From assembly GCA_020851555.1 (NCBI GenBank), contig JADZCM010000017.1:186001-250000 (forward strand): a DNA stretch of 64,000 nt, in the 5' to 3' direction. The translations under genes and the position numbers were made by a program. The notes under the pieces are model-generated. The model made no database searches, was not told where the DNA came from, and worked only from the letters and a program-made list of their open reading frames with translations. Source of the stretch: Bryobacterales bacterium. Lineage in GTDB: Bacteria; Acidobacteriota; Terriglobia; Bryobacterales; Bryobacteraceae. Below, piece by piece: positions 38,709-46,874 of the stretch. Positions within the stretch are counted from its first letter, which is position 1, and each line of letters opens with the position of its first letter.

Positions 38709-38761
38709 GTTGCAAATTCCGGTCTGTCAGGCCATACTATGCCGGCCGCGCGGCGGGCCTG

Positions 38762-39259
38762 GTGAACCTGGCCAATTACAAGATGACGGACGAGCCTCCG
38801 GCCGGCGCCTGTCCCAGCGCGCACACGCCCGTGATCTTCCCCGACGGCCGGGTCAGCGCCTGCATCGGCCCGGTTATCGATCTGAAAGTGAAACATCCGC
38901 TGCTGCTTGGAAACCTGCGCGAGGAGTCTCTGGCCCGGATACTGGACGCCGCGGAGACCAACGCGGTGTTGCACATAATCCGCGTGTGGGGTCCCAGCAA
39001 GTTGCTCGAAATGATCCAGGCGAGCGGCTATGCGGGCCGCCTGCCGGCGCGGTTCGTGGACGGCAGCATCTGCCACTTGTGCTACTCCATCCTGAGCGAC
39101 GCCGGGCTGCGCGAGGCCGCGGCGGAGCTGGCGCGGGACCGCCAGTTGTTGGAGAGAACCGCGTACGGCCGGCAGTACTACCTGAACGAAACGTCCATGC
39201 TGGAGGCCATCGGACCCGGCGGCGCGCAGTCAGAGCGGCCGGCCGTCCGGGCCGTTTGA
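38762..39259 (+). CDS. Small SPASM-like protein without a radical SAM core
   Basis: 165 residues from GTG 38762. Four cysteines are laid out as in a SPASM auxiliary cluster: Cys17 (GACPSAHTP), Cys34 (PDGRVSACIG), Cys104 and Cys107 (GSICHLCYS). VIFPDGRVSAC and LLLGNLREESLARIL are typical of the C-termini of radical SAM/SPASM enzymes. The frame stays open upstream to a TAG at 38696, and that stretch (RPYYAGRAAGL) also looks coding-like, but no CX3CX2C core exists there. It is either a stand-alone domain or the remnant of a truncated enzyme. It overlaps the convergent ligase gene by 30 bp. Confidence 0.6.
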   Translation: MNLANYKMTDEPPAGACPSAHTPVIFPDGRVSACIGPVIDLKVKHPLLLGNLREESLARILDAAETNAVLHIIRVWGPSKLLEMIQASGYAGRLPARFVDGSICHLCYSILSDAGLREAAAELARDRQLLERTAYGRQYYLNETSMLEAIGPGGAQSERPAVRAV

Positions 39260-40861
39260 ATCCGCCGCGTATTGTTGCCTCAGCACCCGCTTGAGCACCT
39301 TCCCCGTGGCTCCTCGCGGCAAGGCGCCCTGCTCCACCACGTGCACCCGGCGCGGCGTCTTGTAGGCGGCCAGGCGCAGCCGGGCCCATTCCCGCAGTTC
39401 GTCCTCGTTCACGGCGAACCCGGGGCGGCGCTCTACAATCGCCACCGGGGTCTCGCCCTTCTCGCGATGCGAAACCCCGACTACGGCGCAGAATGAAACG
39501 GCGGGATGGGAGGATAGCGCCTCTTCCACCTCTTGCGCGAAGACCGAGTAGCCGCCGCACTTGATCACGTCCTTGGCGCGCCCGGTGATTCGCACCATCC
39601 CCAGGCGGTTGCGGACCGCCAGGTCGCCGGTCCGGAGCCAGCCGTCCGCGGTAAGCGGCCCGGCGCCGCCCGCTCTGTCGCCCCAGTAGCAGCCGGTAAC
39701 GCCGGGGCCGGCCACCTGACATTCGGCCGTTACGTCCGGCGGCGCCACCCTTCCCTCCTCATCGGCAACCCGTACGCGGAAGGGCGGCAGGGGAAAGCAC
39801 CATTCGCCTTCCCCCGGCAGAAAGGGCGCGGCGATCCCCAGCATGGCCAGTCCCCCGAGTTCCACCATGCCGTAGGCGTTGATGAGCACCGGGCCCAGGC
39901 GGAACCGTCCCCGTCCCCCAGCCAGCGCTCCATATTCGAGCAGCCGCTTACGGTAAGCTCCGGGCAGGAAATCGCTGGCCGAAACCCACAGCCGGACGCT
40001 GGACAGCGACTCGCGGGAAGGGGCCGCGTTCACCAGACGGATGAACATGGACGGGACGCCCGTGACGATACTGACCCGGTAGCGCTCGATCGCGCCGATC
40101 GCGGCGGCCGCTTCAAACCGCGGCAGCAGGCAGGCGGGCACGCCGGCCAGCAGGCCGTAAAGGGCCACGCTCACCGCCATGATGTGCGCCCAAGGGAGGG
40201 CGAAGAGGGCCATCCCCCTGCCGCACACCAGGGATGCGGAGTACCGGGCCATGGCGCGCCCGGCCAGCAGCGCCTGGCTGGAGAGCGCGGCGCCCTTGGG
40301 CGCGCCTTCAGTCCCGGAGGAGAAGAACACGGCGACGGGGTCCGAGGGATCTCTGCTTACCGGCGCGAGTTCGGGTCCTCCCGGGGAAAACCTGAGGAAC
40401 CCGGCAAGCGGCGGTTCATCCGCTGCCTGCACGAAACGTCCGGCCGGGAGCCGTTCGGGCGAACCCGCGGCGGACTGGAACAGCCGGGCGTCGGTCACCA
40501 GGACGGACGCCTCCGACCGGGTGAGTATCGCGCGCACCTCCGCCGGAGACAGCAGCGGATTCAGCGGAACGGCGATGCCTCCGGCGCGGATCGCCGCCAG
40601 GAACCAGCGGAATGAACGAGGGTCGTTGGTTTTCCAAATGGCGACGCGATCGCCGCGCCGCAACCCGGCCTCTTCGGCGAGGAAGCGGCTCATGCACGCG
40701 ACCTCGCTGCGCAGATCCGAAAGCCGGGATTGCCCGGTTTTCGCTCCCGTCTCATCCAGCTCCAGGCTCACCAGGCGGTCGCCCGCGGCCGCCAGCAGGT
40801 CGTCAAGCAGCCCCGCCAGCGTGAGGTCAGGATTGCCGAGAAGGCGGAAGCGCCGCATCAT
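39230..40861 (-). CDS. AMP-forming acyl-CoA synthetase-like ligase
   Basis: 543 residues of the ANL adenylate-forming family. The phosphate-binding motif is FFSSGTEGAPKGAALS, the A5-type motif is NAYGMVELGG, GWLRTGDLAVRN is the hinge region, GRAKDVIKCGGYSVFAQEVEE follows, and the catalytic lysine lies in PRGATGKVLKR. It activates a carboxylate with ATP; the acceptor (CoA or another thiol) and the acid are unknown. The start overlaps the reductase gene by 35 bp and has no ribosome-binding site, which implies translational coupling. Third gene of the radical SAM-reductase-ligase operon. Confidence 0.88.
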   Translation of the reverse strand: MMRRFRLLGNPDLTLAGLLDDLLAAAGDRLVSLELDETGAKTGQSRLSDLRSEVACMSRFLAEEAGLRRGDRVAIWKTNDPRSFRWFLAAIRAGGIAVPLNPLLSPAEVRAILTRSEASVLVTDARLFQSAAGSPERLPAGRFVQAADEPPLAGFLRFSPGGPELAPVSRDPSDPVAVFFSSGTEGAPKGAALSSQALLAGRAMARYSASLVCGRGMALFALPWAHIMAVSVALYGLLAGVPACLLPRFEAAAAIGAIERYRVSIVTGVPSMFIRLVNAAPSRESLSSVRLWVSASDFLPGAYRKRLLEYGALAGGRGRFRLGPVLINAYGMVELGGLAMLGIAAPFLPGEGEWCFPLPPFRVRVADEEGRVAPPDVTAECQVAGPGVTGCYWGDRAGGAGPLTADGWLRTGDLAVRNRLGMVRITGRAKDVIKCGGYSVFAQEVEEALSSHPAVSFCAVVGVSHREKGETPVAIVERRPGFAVNEDELREWARLRLAAYKTPRRVHVVEQGALPRGATGKVLKRVLRQQYAADSNGPDGRPL

Positions 40862-42002
40862 GGCGTCGGCCCCAGTCGGTCTCCAGGCAGTAGGCGAACA
40901 GCCGTTCCAGGTAGTCCATCACCCGGGGCGGCTGGATGCCGGCGGGCGCCAGCAGTGCATCCGCCTGCGTGGTGTCGAACTCCAGTTGCATGCTCAGGTA
41001 AGGCCGGTAAAGCGCGCCGTTCCGGAGGATGCGGCGCCGCCGGCCCCAGACGGCCGCGAACAGAAGCGGACGGAGCGCTGCCAGGAAGACGCCCGGCGAA
41101 ACAAAACGCGGCGGAGGTACCCGGAAGTAACGCGACGCGGCCGCGGCGATCTCGCCCACGGTCGAGCCGCGGGAGGGTCCCGCGCAGAGGTGCAGCGTGC
41201 GCCCCAAGGCCTCCGGCCGGAAGGTGAGATGAACGGCGGCTTCCGCGACGAAATCGACCGGCACGATGTCCAGGGGAGTCTCCGGGCGTCCCGGCACGAT
41301 ACGCCAGCGGCGCTGGGCGTAGATTCTCAGCGGCCAGTAGAGGGTGTGAAAACTGGTGGTGGCGCCGGAGCGCGAATCGCCCGCCACAATGCTGGGCCGG
41401 AGGATGACGGCGGGAAGATCGCGCATGCGCTCGCGGACCAGGAGTTCGGCCTCGTACTTCGTCCGTTCGTAGCTGTTCCGGAAGCGCTGACCCTCCGCGA
41501 GTTCGTCCTCCCGTACAAGCCCCTTCCGGCGGCCCGCCACGAAGGCCGTGCTCACGTGGCTGAAGGCCCTCAGGCTCCCTTTGCGGGCCGCGGCCTCTCC
41601 CAGTTCGAGCAGGTTTCGCGCCCCCTCCGTGTTGGCCCGGCGCGCCTCCGCCTCCGGGGCGTCGAAGCGCACCGCCGCCGCCGCATGTATGATCTCAGTG
41701 ACGCCTTCGGCCGCCGCGGCCCAATCGCGTTCGGAGAGGCCGCACCGGGGCGCGCTCGTGTCCGCCTCGAAGACCTGGATGCGGCGCCGGAGGGACTCAC
41801 TGCCCCCAGAACCGCAGCCGCGCTCCAGCAGGGCTTCCACACGCCGGGCCGCGCTCTGGTCCGCCGAACCGCGCGCCAACAGGACCAGCCGCGCCTCCGG
41901 CCGCGTCCGGAGCAGCACGCGCAGGATCTCCCGGCCCAGGAAGCCGGTGGCGCCGGTGAGCAGGACCCGTTCGCCAGGGCCTGAGCGCGCGGACATGTTC
42001 AC
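40827..42002 (-). CDS. Thioester-reductase-like extended SDR
   Basis: 391 residues. The NAD(P)-binding motif is LLTGATGFLGREILRVLL; FSHVSTAFVAG and the catalytic Y-x(3)-K in NSYERTKYEAE follow, then VILRPSIVAGDS and DIVPVDFVAEA. This is the NAD_binding_4 pattern of carboxylic acid reductase and fatty acyl-CoA reductase R domains, which reduce acyl thioesters to aldehydes or alcohols. A C-terminal part of about 120 residues with FLAALRPLLFAAVWGRRRR may touch the membrane. It is joined by ATGA overlap to the radical SAM gene upstream and overlaps the ligase gene downstream. Confidence 0.87.
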   Translation of the reverse strand: MNMSARSGPGERVLLTGATGFLGREILRVLLRTRPEARLVLLARGSADQSAARRVEALLERGCGSGGSESLRRRIQVFEADTSAPRCGLSERDWAAAAEGVTEIIHAAAAVRFDAPEAEARRANTEGARNLLELGEAAARKGSLRAFSHVSTAFVAGRRKGLVREDELAEGQRFRNSYERTKYEAELLVRERMRDLPAVILRPSIVAGDSRSGATTSFHTLYWPLRIYAQRRWRIVPGRPETPLDIVPVDFVAEAAVHLTFRPEALGRTLHLCAGPSRGSTVGEIAAAASRYFRVPPPRFVSPGVFLAALRPLLFAAVWGRRRRILRNGALYRPYLSMQLEFDTTQADALLAPAGIQPPRVMDYLERLFAYCLETDWGRRHDAALPPSRQS

Positions 42003-43165
42003 CGGCTGCTGAATTGGTCGAGCCGGACCCAGAAGTCGGGCCGGGAAAGACGGCAGCGGGCCGACGGCTGCTCATACAGCGGGTTCGCCGCCATCGATTC
42101 CCAGATGTCGCGCAGCGGACGCGTCCGGATGTTCCCGAATGAATACGGCGTGAAGTCGCAGGGAGAGACGTCTCCGTTGGCCCGAAGGTGGAGTTGCACC
42201 ATGGCGGCCGGGCAGCCTTCGGCCACGCACGGGTAGGCGATGCTGGCAAACATCGTCTGGTGCACGATGCGCGGGTACTCGGGCTTCTCCGCGTATTTCT
42301 TCCGGAACTCTATGATCTGGTCCGCCTCCTCGTCCGTCAGGATGCATTCCCGGTGGCCGCTCAGCCGGCCCGTTGGGATCACGTCAAACAGGAAGACCTC
42401 CAACACCTGGAGTTCCCGCGCAACGTCCATCATGGCGTCCAGTTCGCCGTTCCGGATCTTCTCATGCGTGGCGTAGGTGGAGATGCCCGTCAGGATGCCG
42501 GCCGCGCGGCAGCGCTCCAGGCCCTTGACGGCCTTTGCGAACAGGCCCGGCCGGTTGCGGTTCTCGTCGTGGCGGTCCGCATCGGCGTGATCCAGGCTCA
42601 CGTAGAGGCCGTAGAGCCCGGCCGACTTGAGGGCTGCCACGCTCTGCTCCGTGAGCAGTTCGCCGTTGCTGAAGATGGTGCAGACGCTCTGCGTCCGGTC
42701 CACGGCCCGGACCAGGTCGCAGATCTTCGGGAACAATAAGGGCTCGCCGCCGGTCAGGATCACACAGGTTGTCCCCAGTTCCACCACCTGCTCGATGGCG
42801 GTCTTGATCTCCTCGAAGCGCAGCGCCCCGCCGTTGCGCGAGGTCGCCTCCTGATAGGCGACGGCGGAGCAATGCTCGCAATCGCACTGGCAGTTATAGG
42901 TGACCGCGATCGTCGCGACGTGAGGCGTCCGGGCCGCCACAGCGGCTCCCGCCTGGCCGCTGGCGACCATGTTCTCTATAATCCGGCGGATGCGCCGTCG
43001 GGTGGCAGGCGCTCCCAGCGGAGGGCTTACCAGGGAGAACGCCTTGAAACCGTCGATCTCCACAAGGGGCTTGGCGCCCGCGTAGTAGTCATCCTGGGCG
43101 CGGCGATAACGCTCCATGCTGTTCCGAATGGCGCTGCGTTGCCAAGACTGGAGTTGGTTTGCCAT
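41999..43165 (-). CDS. Radical SAM/SPASM enzyme
   Basis: 388 residues. After an N-terminal region of about 85 residues comes the CX3CX2C cluster motif with Cys92, Cys96 and Cys99 (YNCQCDCEHC; the additional Cys94 is unusual), then the SAM-binding GGEP at 139-142 (VILTGGEPLLFP). The C-terminal SPASM region has Cys in AYPCVAEGC and GDVSPCDFTPYSFGN and another near the end (SARCRL), enough for an auxiliary cluster. SPASM enzymes modify peptides, proteins or small molecules. No precursor peptide gene is evident beside it. First gene of a three-gene operon with a reductase and a ligase. Confidence 0.9.
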   Translation of the reverse strand: MANQLQSWQRSAIRNSMERYRRAQDDYYAGAKPLVEIDGFKAFSLVSPPLGAPATRRRIRRIIENMVASGQAGAAVAARTPHVATIAVTYNCQCDCEHCSAVAYQEATSRNGGALRFEEIKTAIEQVVELGTTCVILTGGEPLLFPKICDLVRAVDRTQSVCTIFSNGELLTEQSVAALKSAGLYGLYVSLDHADADRHDENRNRPGLFAKAVKGLERCRAAGILTGISTYATHEKIRNGELDAMMDVARELQVLEVFLFDVIPTGRLSGHRECILTDEEADQIIEFRKKYAEKPEYPRIVHQTMFASIAYPCVAEGCPAAMVQLHLRANGDVSPCDFTPYSFGNIRTRPLRDIWESMAANPLYEQPSARCRLSRPDFWVRLDQFSSR

Positions 43166-43189
43166 GGAAAGAACGATCGGATCAGTATA

Positions 43190-44062
43190 TCACCGGCTTC
43201 CGCTGGAGACGCCGGCCGAAGACGCGCCGGTTTTGCGCGCCAGTTCGCGCGCCCGGGCCAGTTCCTGGTGGAAGAGCGGGTTTTCGGGAAACTCGGCGGA
43301 GAGCCCCGCGAGCAAGCCTTCGGCTTCCCAGGGCCGCTTTTCCCTCAGGTGGATCACGGCCAGCAGCACCCGGGCGAAGGGACCGTAGTATCTGGCGCGC
43401 TCCGCCACAATCCGCAGTTCCTCCAGGCCCTTCTGCTTGTCGCCCTGAATCTGATCGATGCGGATGAACCAGCGCAGAAAGAACGGCAGGCTGCCGACAA
43501 CATACTCAGTTGACCCGATCGTCAGGTGGGCGTCATAGTACGGCGGGTTCAAGGCCAGAAGCCGCAGAGCATGGGCCTGCGTTTGCTTGGCCAGGGAGAA
43601 ACTGCCGAAGCGCCGCCGCTCCACCAGCGCTGCGTAGTCGGTGACCAGTCCGGCGGACATGCACAGCGTGAAGAGGGCGTCGCGGTCCCCGGCGTCCGCT
43701 GCGAGCCTGGTTTCCGCCAGTCCGCGCGCCGTTTCGATCAGCCGGGACATCTCCGCGTGGAGCGCCGGGTCAGGCTTGAGCTTGCGCCGGTCGACGACCC
43801 TCTCGTCATCCTCGAAGAAATCGATCTGGAGGATCTTGAGCCTGTGCAACTCAGAGAAGAACAGGGCCGCCGCCTTCACGCAGTAGGGTAGTGGGGTCCG
43901 GGGATCCCGGGCGATCTCCTTGTCGAGTACGGCGTGCGCGGCCGGAAAAGCGAAGTTGTACATGCGCACGAACGCCACGCCGACCGGCGTGCTGGTGTCG
44001 ACGGGCGCGTACTGCGCTGCCGCCGCCAGGCCGCAGAACAGAAATAGGATAACCAGACGCAA
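43190..44062 (-). CDS. Secreted helical-repeat (TPR-like) protein of unknown function
   Basis: 290 residues from a TTG at 44062 followed by a clear signal peptide (MRLVILFLFCGLAAAAQ). The rest is alpha-helical with TPR-like spacing of A, L and Y, for instance HAVLDKEIARDP and HALRLLALNPPYYDAHLTIG, but I cannot assign repeats firmly. A TATACT box ends 6 bases before the TTG, so the mRNA may be leaderless. It lies 24 bp upstream of the radical SAM gene on the same strand and may be cotranscribed with that operon. Confidence 0.7.
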   Translation of the reverse strand: MRLVILFLFCGLAAAAQYAPVDTSTPVGVAFVRMYNFAFPAAHAVLDKEIARDPRTPLPYCVKAAALFFSELHRLKILQIDFFEDDERVVDRRKLKPDPALHAEMSRLIETARGLAETRLAADAGDRDALFTLCMSAGLVTDYAALVERRRFGSFSLAKQTQAHALRLLALNPPYYDAHLTIGSTEYVVGSLPFFLRWFIRIDQIQGDKQKGLEELRIVAERARYYGPFARVLLAVIHLREKRPWEAEGLLAGLSAEFPENPLFHQELARARELARKTGASSAGVSSGSR

Positions 44063-44068
44063 AAGGAG

Positions 44069-44074
44069 AGTATA
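44069..44074 (-). promoter_or_regulatory. Candidate -10 of the secreted helical-repeat gene
   Basis: TATACT on the minus strand ends 6 bases before the TTG start at 44062. It would also drive the radical SAM-reductase-ligase genes if they are read through. Confidence 0.4.
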
Positions 44075-44119
44075 TCGTGCCGGAAGAGGCGCTCGTCGTG
44101 GCCGTGCGCGGTCCCGCTG

Positions 44120-44125
44120 TACACT
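44120..44125 (+). promoter_or_regulatory. Candidate -10 of the M28 peptidase gene
   Basis: TACACT lies 18 bases before the ATG at 44144, divergent from the TATACT box 46 bp away. Confidence 0.3.
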
Positions 44126-44143
44126 GGAAACTCAGGGTCAGTC

Positions 44144-45757
44144 ATGCGACAACTTGTGCTGCTAATCGCCTTGTCCTGGGGAGCGGGCGCGCAGATCCAG
44201 GAGATTTCCGGAGAGCGCATCCGCGCTCACGTCAAATTCCTGGCGAGCGACCTTCTCGAGGGCCGGAGCCCGGGCACCCGCGGCGGCGATCTCGCGACCG
44301 AATACCTGGCGGCACAAATGGCGCTGGCCGGCGCCCGGCCCGCGGCCGGGAATGGCGCCTACTTCCAGAAGGTGCCCCTGATCGGCGTGGAGCCGATGCC
44401 GGACGCCGCGGTCTCGGCGGAGCGCAACGGCAAGACCGTCTCCTTCCGCTGGCTCTCCGACTTCGTAGGCTCCAACTACCGTCAGCGCCCCGCCGACGAA
44501 TTCGACGCCGAGGCCGTCTTCGTGGGGCACGGCATCGTAGCCCCGGAATTCCAGTGGGACGACTTCAAGGGCGTCGATGTCCGGGGCAAGGTGCTGGTGC
44601 TGTTCACCAACGAGCCGTCGTCCGACGACCCGAAGTTCTTCGGAGGCCGGGCGCTCACCTACTACGGACGGTGGACCTACAAGTTCGAACAGGCGGCGCG
44701 CGCCGGAGCCCTGGCGGCGCTGATCATTCATACCTCCCCCACGGCGGGCTACGGGTGGGACGTGGTGCGGAACTCCTGGAGCCGTGAAGAACCCTTCGTC
44801 AAGCTGCCGCCCGGGCGCGAGGATCTGGCCTTCGCCGGTTGGGTCACCGAAGACGCCGGAGAGCGGCTTCTGTCGCTGGCGGGCAGGAGCGTGGCTGAGT
44901 TGTTGCAGGCCTCCGAATCCCGCGGCTTCAAGCCGATTCCTCTGGGGGTGCGCGTGCGCGGCCGTATCCAGAGCCGGATCCGGGACATACCTTCCGCCAA
45001 CGTGGCGGCCATCATCCCGGGGAGCGATCCGGACCTCCGCGACGAAGCCGTGATCTTCAGCGCCCACTGGGATCACCTGGGAGTGGGCGAACCGGTGAAC
45101 GGCGACGCCATCTACAACGGGGCCGTGGACAACGCCACGGGCTGCGCCATGCTCGTCGAGATCGCCCGGTTGTGGGCGTCCCTGGAGCAGAAGCCGCGCC
45201 GCTCGGCCCTGTTCCTGTTCGTGACCGCCGAGGAAGGAGGTTTGCGCGGCTCCGAGTACTATGCCCAGCACCCGCTGGTGCCTCTCGGCAAGACAGCCTT
45301 GGCTCTGAACCTCGACGCCGTCTTCCCGTTCGGGCGCACGCTCGATGTCGTGGTGAACGGCGCCGAGCGCACCACGTTCTGGCCTCAGGTTCAGGAGGCG
45401 GCCGCGCGTATGAAGCTGGAAATCCGCCCCGACCCCAGACCCGAACAGGGCAGTTTCTACCGTTCGGACCATTTTCCCTTCGCCCAGGCCGGCGTCCCCG
45501 CGTTTACGGTCGACGCGGGCGACCAGTACGCCGGAAAGCCGGAGGGCTACGGGAAGAAAATGTTCCTCGAATACAACGAGCGCCATTATCATCAGCCGTC
45601 CGACGAGTACCGCGACGACTGGGACATGTCCGGCATGGAACAGATCGCGCGCTTCGTCTTCCTTCTCGGCCAGAGCGCCGCAAACCTCGACCGGCTGCCC
45701 ACATGGAACCCCGGCGATGAATTCCTTGCCGCCCGCATCAGAAGTGGAGTAAAGTAA
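44144..45757 (+). CDS. Exported M28-family metallopeptidase with PA domain
   Basis: 537 residues. A short signal peptide (MRQLVLLIALSWGAGAQ) precedes a helical cap, a PA-like insert of about 115-265 (VFVGHGIVAPEFQWDDF, GKVLVLFTNEP), and the dizinc M28 domain. Metal and catalytic residues are His308 (SAHWDHLG), Asp329 (AVDNATGC) and Glu363/364 (TAEEGGLRGSEYY). DHFPFAQAGVPAFTVDAG and YHQPSDEY complete the site. It is probably an aminopeptidase acting on peptides outside the cytoplasm. The triple-repeat gene follows after 6 bp. Confidence 0.93.
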   Translation: MRQLVLLIALSWGAGAQIQEISGERIRAHVKFLASDLLEGRSPGTRGGDLATEYLAAQMALAGARPAAGNGAYFQKVPLIGVEPMPDAAVSAERNGKTVSFRWLSDFVGSNYRQRPADEFDAEAVFVGHGIVAPEFQWDDFKGVDVRGKVLVLFTNEPSSDDPKFFGGRALTYYGRWTYKFEQAARAGALAALIIHTSPTAGYGWDVVRNSWSREEPFVKLPPGREDLAFAGWVTEDAGERLLSLAGRSVAELLQASESRGFKPIPLGVRVRGRIQSRIRDIPSANVAAIIPGSDPDLRDEAVIFSAHWDHLGVGEPVNGDAIYNGAVDNATGCAMLVEIARLWASLEQKPRRSALFLFVTAEEGGLRGSEYYAQHPLVPLGKTALALNLDAVFPFGRTLDVVVNGAERTTFWPQVQEAAARMKLEIRPDPRPEQGSFYRSDHFPFAQAGVPAFTVDAGDQYAGKPEGYGKKMFLEYNERHYHQPSDEYRDDWDMSGMEQIARFVFLLGQSAANLDRLPTWNPGDEFLAARIRSGVK

Positions 45758-45763
45758 CGCCCT

Positions 45764-46363
45764 ATGCCCCTGAACTTGCGACTGCCCATCGTCCTGGCGC
45801 TGGTGGCGGGCTGCGCGGGAGTTCTTCTTCCCTCCGCGTCCGCCCAGCAGCCGAAGCAGTATGACTATCGTGTCCTGGCCACCAACAGGACGTCAACGGC
45901 GGAGAAGGAGATGAACGAAGCCGCACAGGCGGGATACGTCTTCGCCGCCGTCATGGGCGGGGAGACCAGTTTCGGCGGCAGCGAAGTCGTGGTGGTCATG
46001 GTCAAGGACCCTGACCTCGGCCCCGCGCAGGCGAGATCCTACAGACTGCTGGCTACCAGCCGGACCTCCACCATGCAGAAGGAGATGCACCAGCTTGGCG
46101 CCGAAGGCTTCGACTACAAGGGCCAGACGGTGTTCTCCTCCACGTTCGGCGGCAAGGAGGTGGTCGTGATCATGGAGCGTCCGCAGGGGGAGCCGGCCCA
46201 GCGATATGAGTTCAAGCTGCTGGCGGCGTCCCGGACGTCCACCATGCAGAAAGAGCTGCGCGAGGCCGGCGAGGCCGGTTTCCGGCTGGTCGGGATGACG
46301 GTTGGCAAGACCTCGATCGGCGGCTCCGAAGTGGTGAGTATTCTGCGCAAAGGGGCCGAATGA
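45764..46363 (+). CDS. Secreted protein made of three tandem repeats
   Basis: 199 residues with a signal peptide ending at SASAQ (about residue 28). The remainder is three repeats of about 55 residues, each with Y-(D/R/E)-(Y/L/F)-(R/K)-(V/L)-L-A-(T/A)-(N/S)-R-T-S-T, then KE(M/L), then a glycine-rich strand ending in (S/F)GG(S/K)EVV. This is DUF4177-like in pattern. Function is unknown. It is probably cotranscribed with the M28 peptidase. Confidence 0.75.
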   Translation: MPLNLRLPIVLALVAGCAGVLLPSASAQQPKQYDYRVLATNRTSTAEKEMNEAAQAGYVFAAVMGGETSFGGSEVVVVMVKDPDLGPAQARSYRLLATSRTSTMQKEMHQLGAEGFDYKGQTVFSSTFGGKEVVVIMERPQGEPAQRYEFKLLAASRTSTMQKELREAGEAGFRLVGMTVGKTSIGGSEVVSILRKGAE

Positions 46364-46376
46364 CTTCGGGCGCGGC

Positions 46377-46874
46377 CTACCGGTCCGGACCGCCGGACCG
46401 GCAGAGCGTGGCCACCGCCTGAGCTTCGGCCGAACGGCCTTCTCCCACGGGGCCGAGCCTCTCGGCGGTCTTGAACTTCACCGAGACGCGCTCCAGCGGC
46501 AGGGCCAGCGTAGCGGCCAGTTTCTCACGGATAGCCAGCCGGTAGTCCTTCAGCTTCGGCCGCTCCAGGATGACGGTGCAGTCGACGTTGACCAGGGTGA
46601 AGCCCGCCGCGGCGGCCAGGTCAAGTGCGTGCCGGAGGAACTGAAGGCTCTCAGCACCGCTCCAGCGCGGGTCGGTGTCCGGAAAATGCTGTCCGATGTC
46701 GCCAAGCGCCGCGGCGCCCAGCAACGCGTCGGTGATGGCGTGGGATAGCACGTCCGCGTCGGAGTGCCCGTCCAGCCCCATTTCGGACGCGATCTCCACG
46801 CCTCCCAGCAACAGCTTCCGGCCCGGAGCAAGGCGGTGTGCGTCCCAACCCAGACCGGTGCGGAACTCGCTCAC
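46377..46874 (-). CDS. ispF: 2-C-methyl-D-erythritol 2,4-cyclodiphosphate synthase
   Basis: Fifth step of the MEP isoprenoid pathway. 165 residues from GTG 46874. Zinc ligands lie in GLGWDAHRLA and GLDGHSDADVLSHAITDALLG; DIGQHFPDTDP and the C-terminal KTAERLGPVGEGR are typical. It overlaps ispD in a GTGA junction, the common ispD-ispF pairing. Confidence 0.96.
   Translation of the reverse strand: MSEFRTGLGWDAHRLAPGRKLLLGGVEIASEMGLDGHSDADVLSHAITDALLGAAALGDIGQHFPDTDPRWSGAESLQFLRHALDLAAAAGFTLVNVDCTVILERPKLKDYRLAIREKLAATLALPLERVSVKFKTAERLGPVGEGRSAEAQAVATLCRSGGPDR

Noticed and set aside
39230-42002. Assignment of the ligase and reductase to OleC and OleD of olefin synthesis
   Set aside because: The SDR has the thioester-reductase pattern rather than the OleD pattern, and OleA (thiolase) and OleB (hydrolase) are not nearby.
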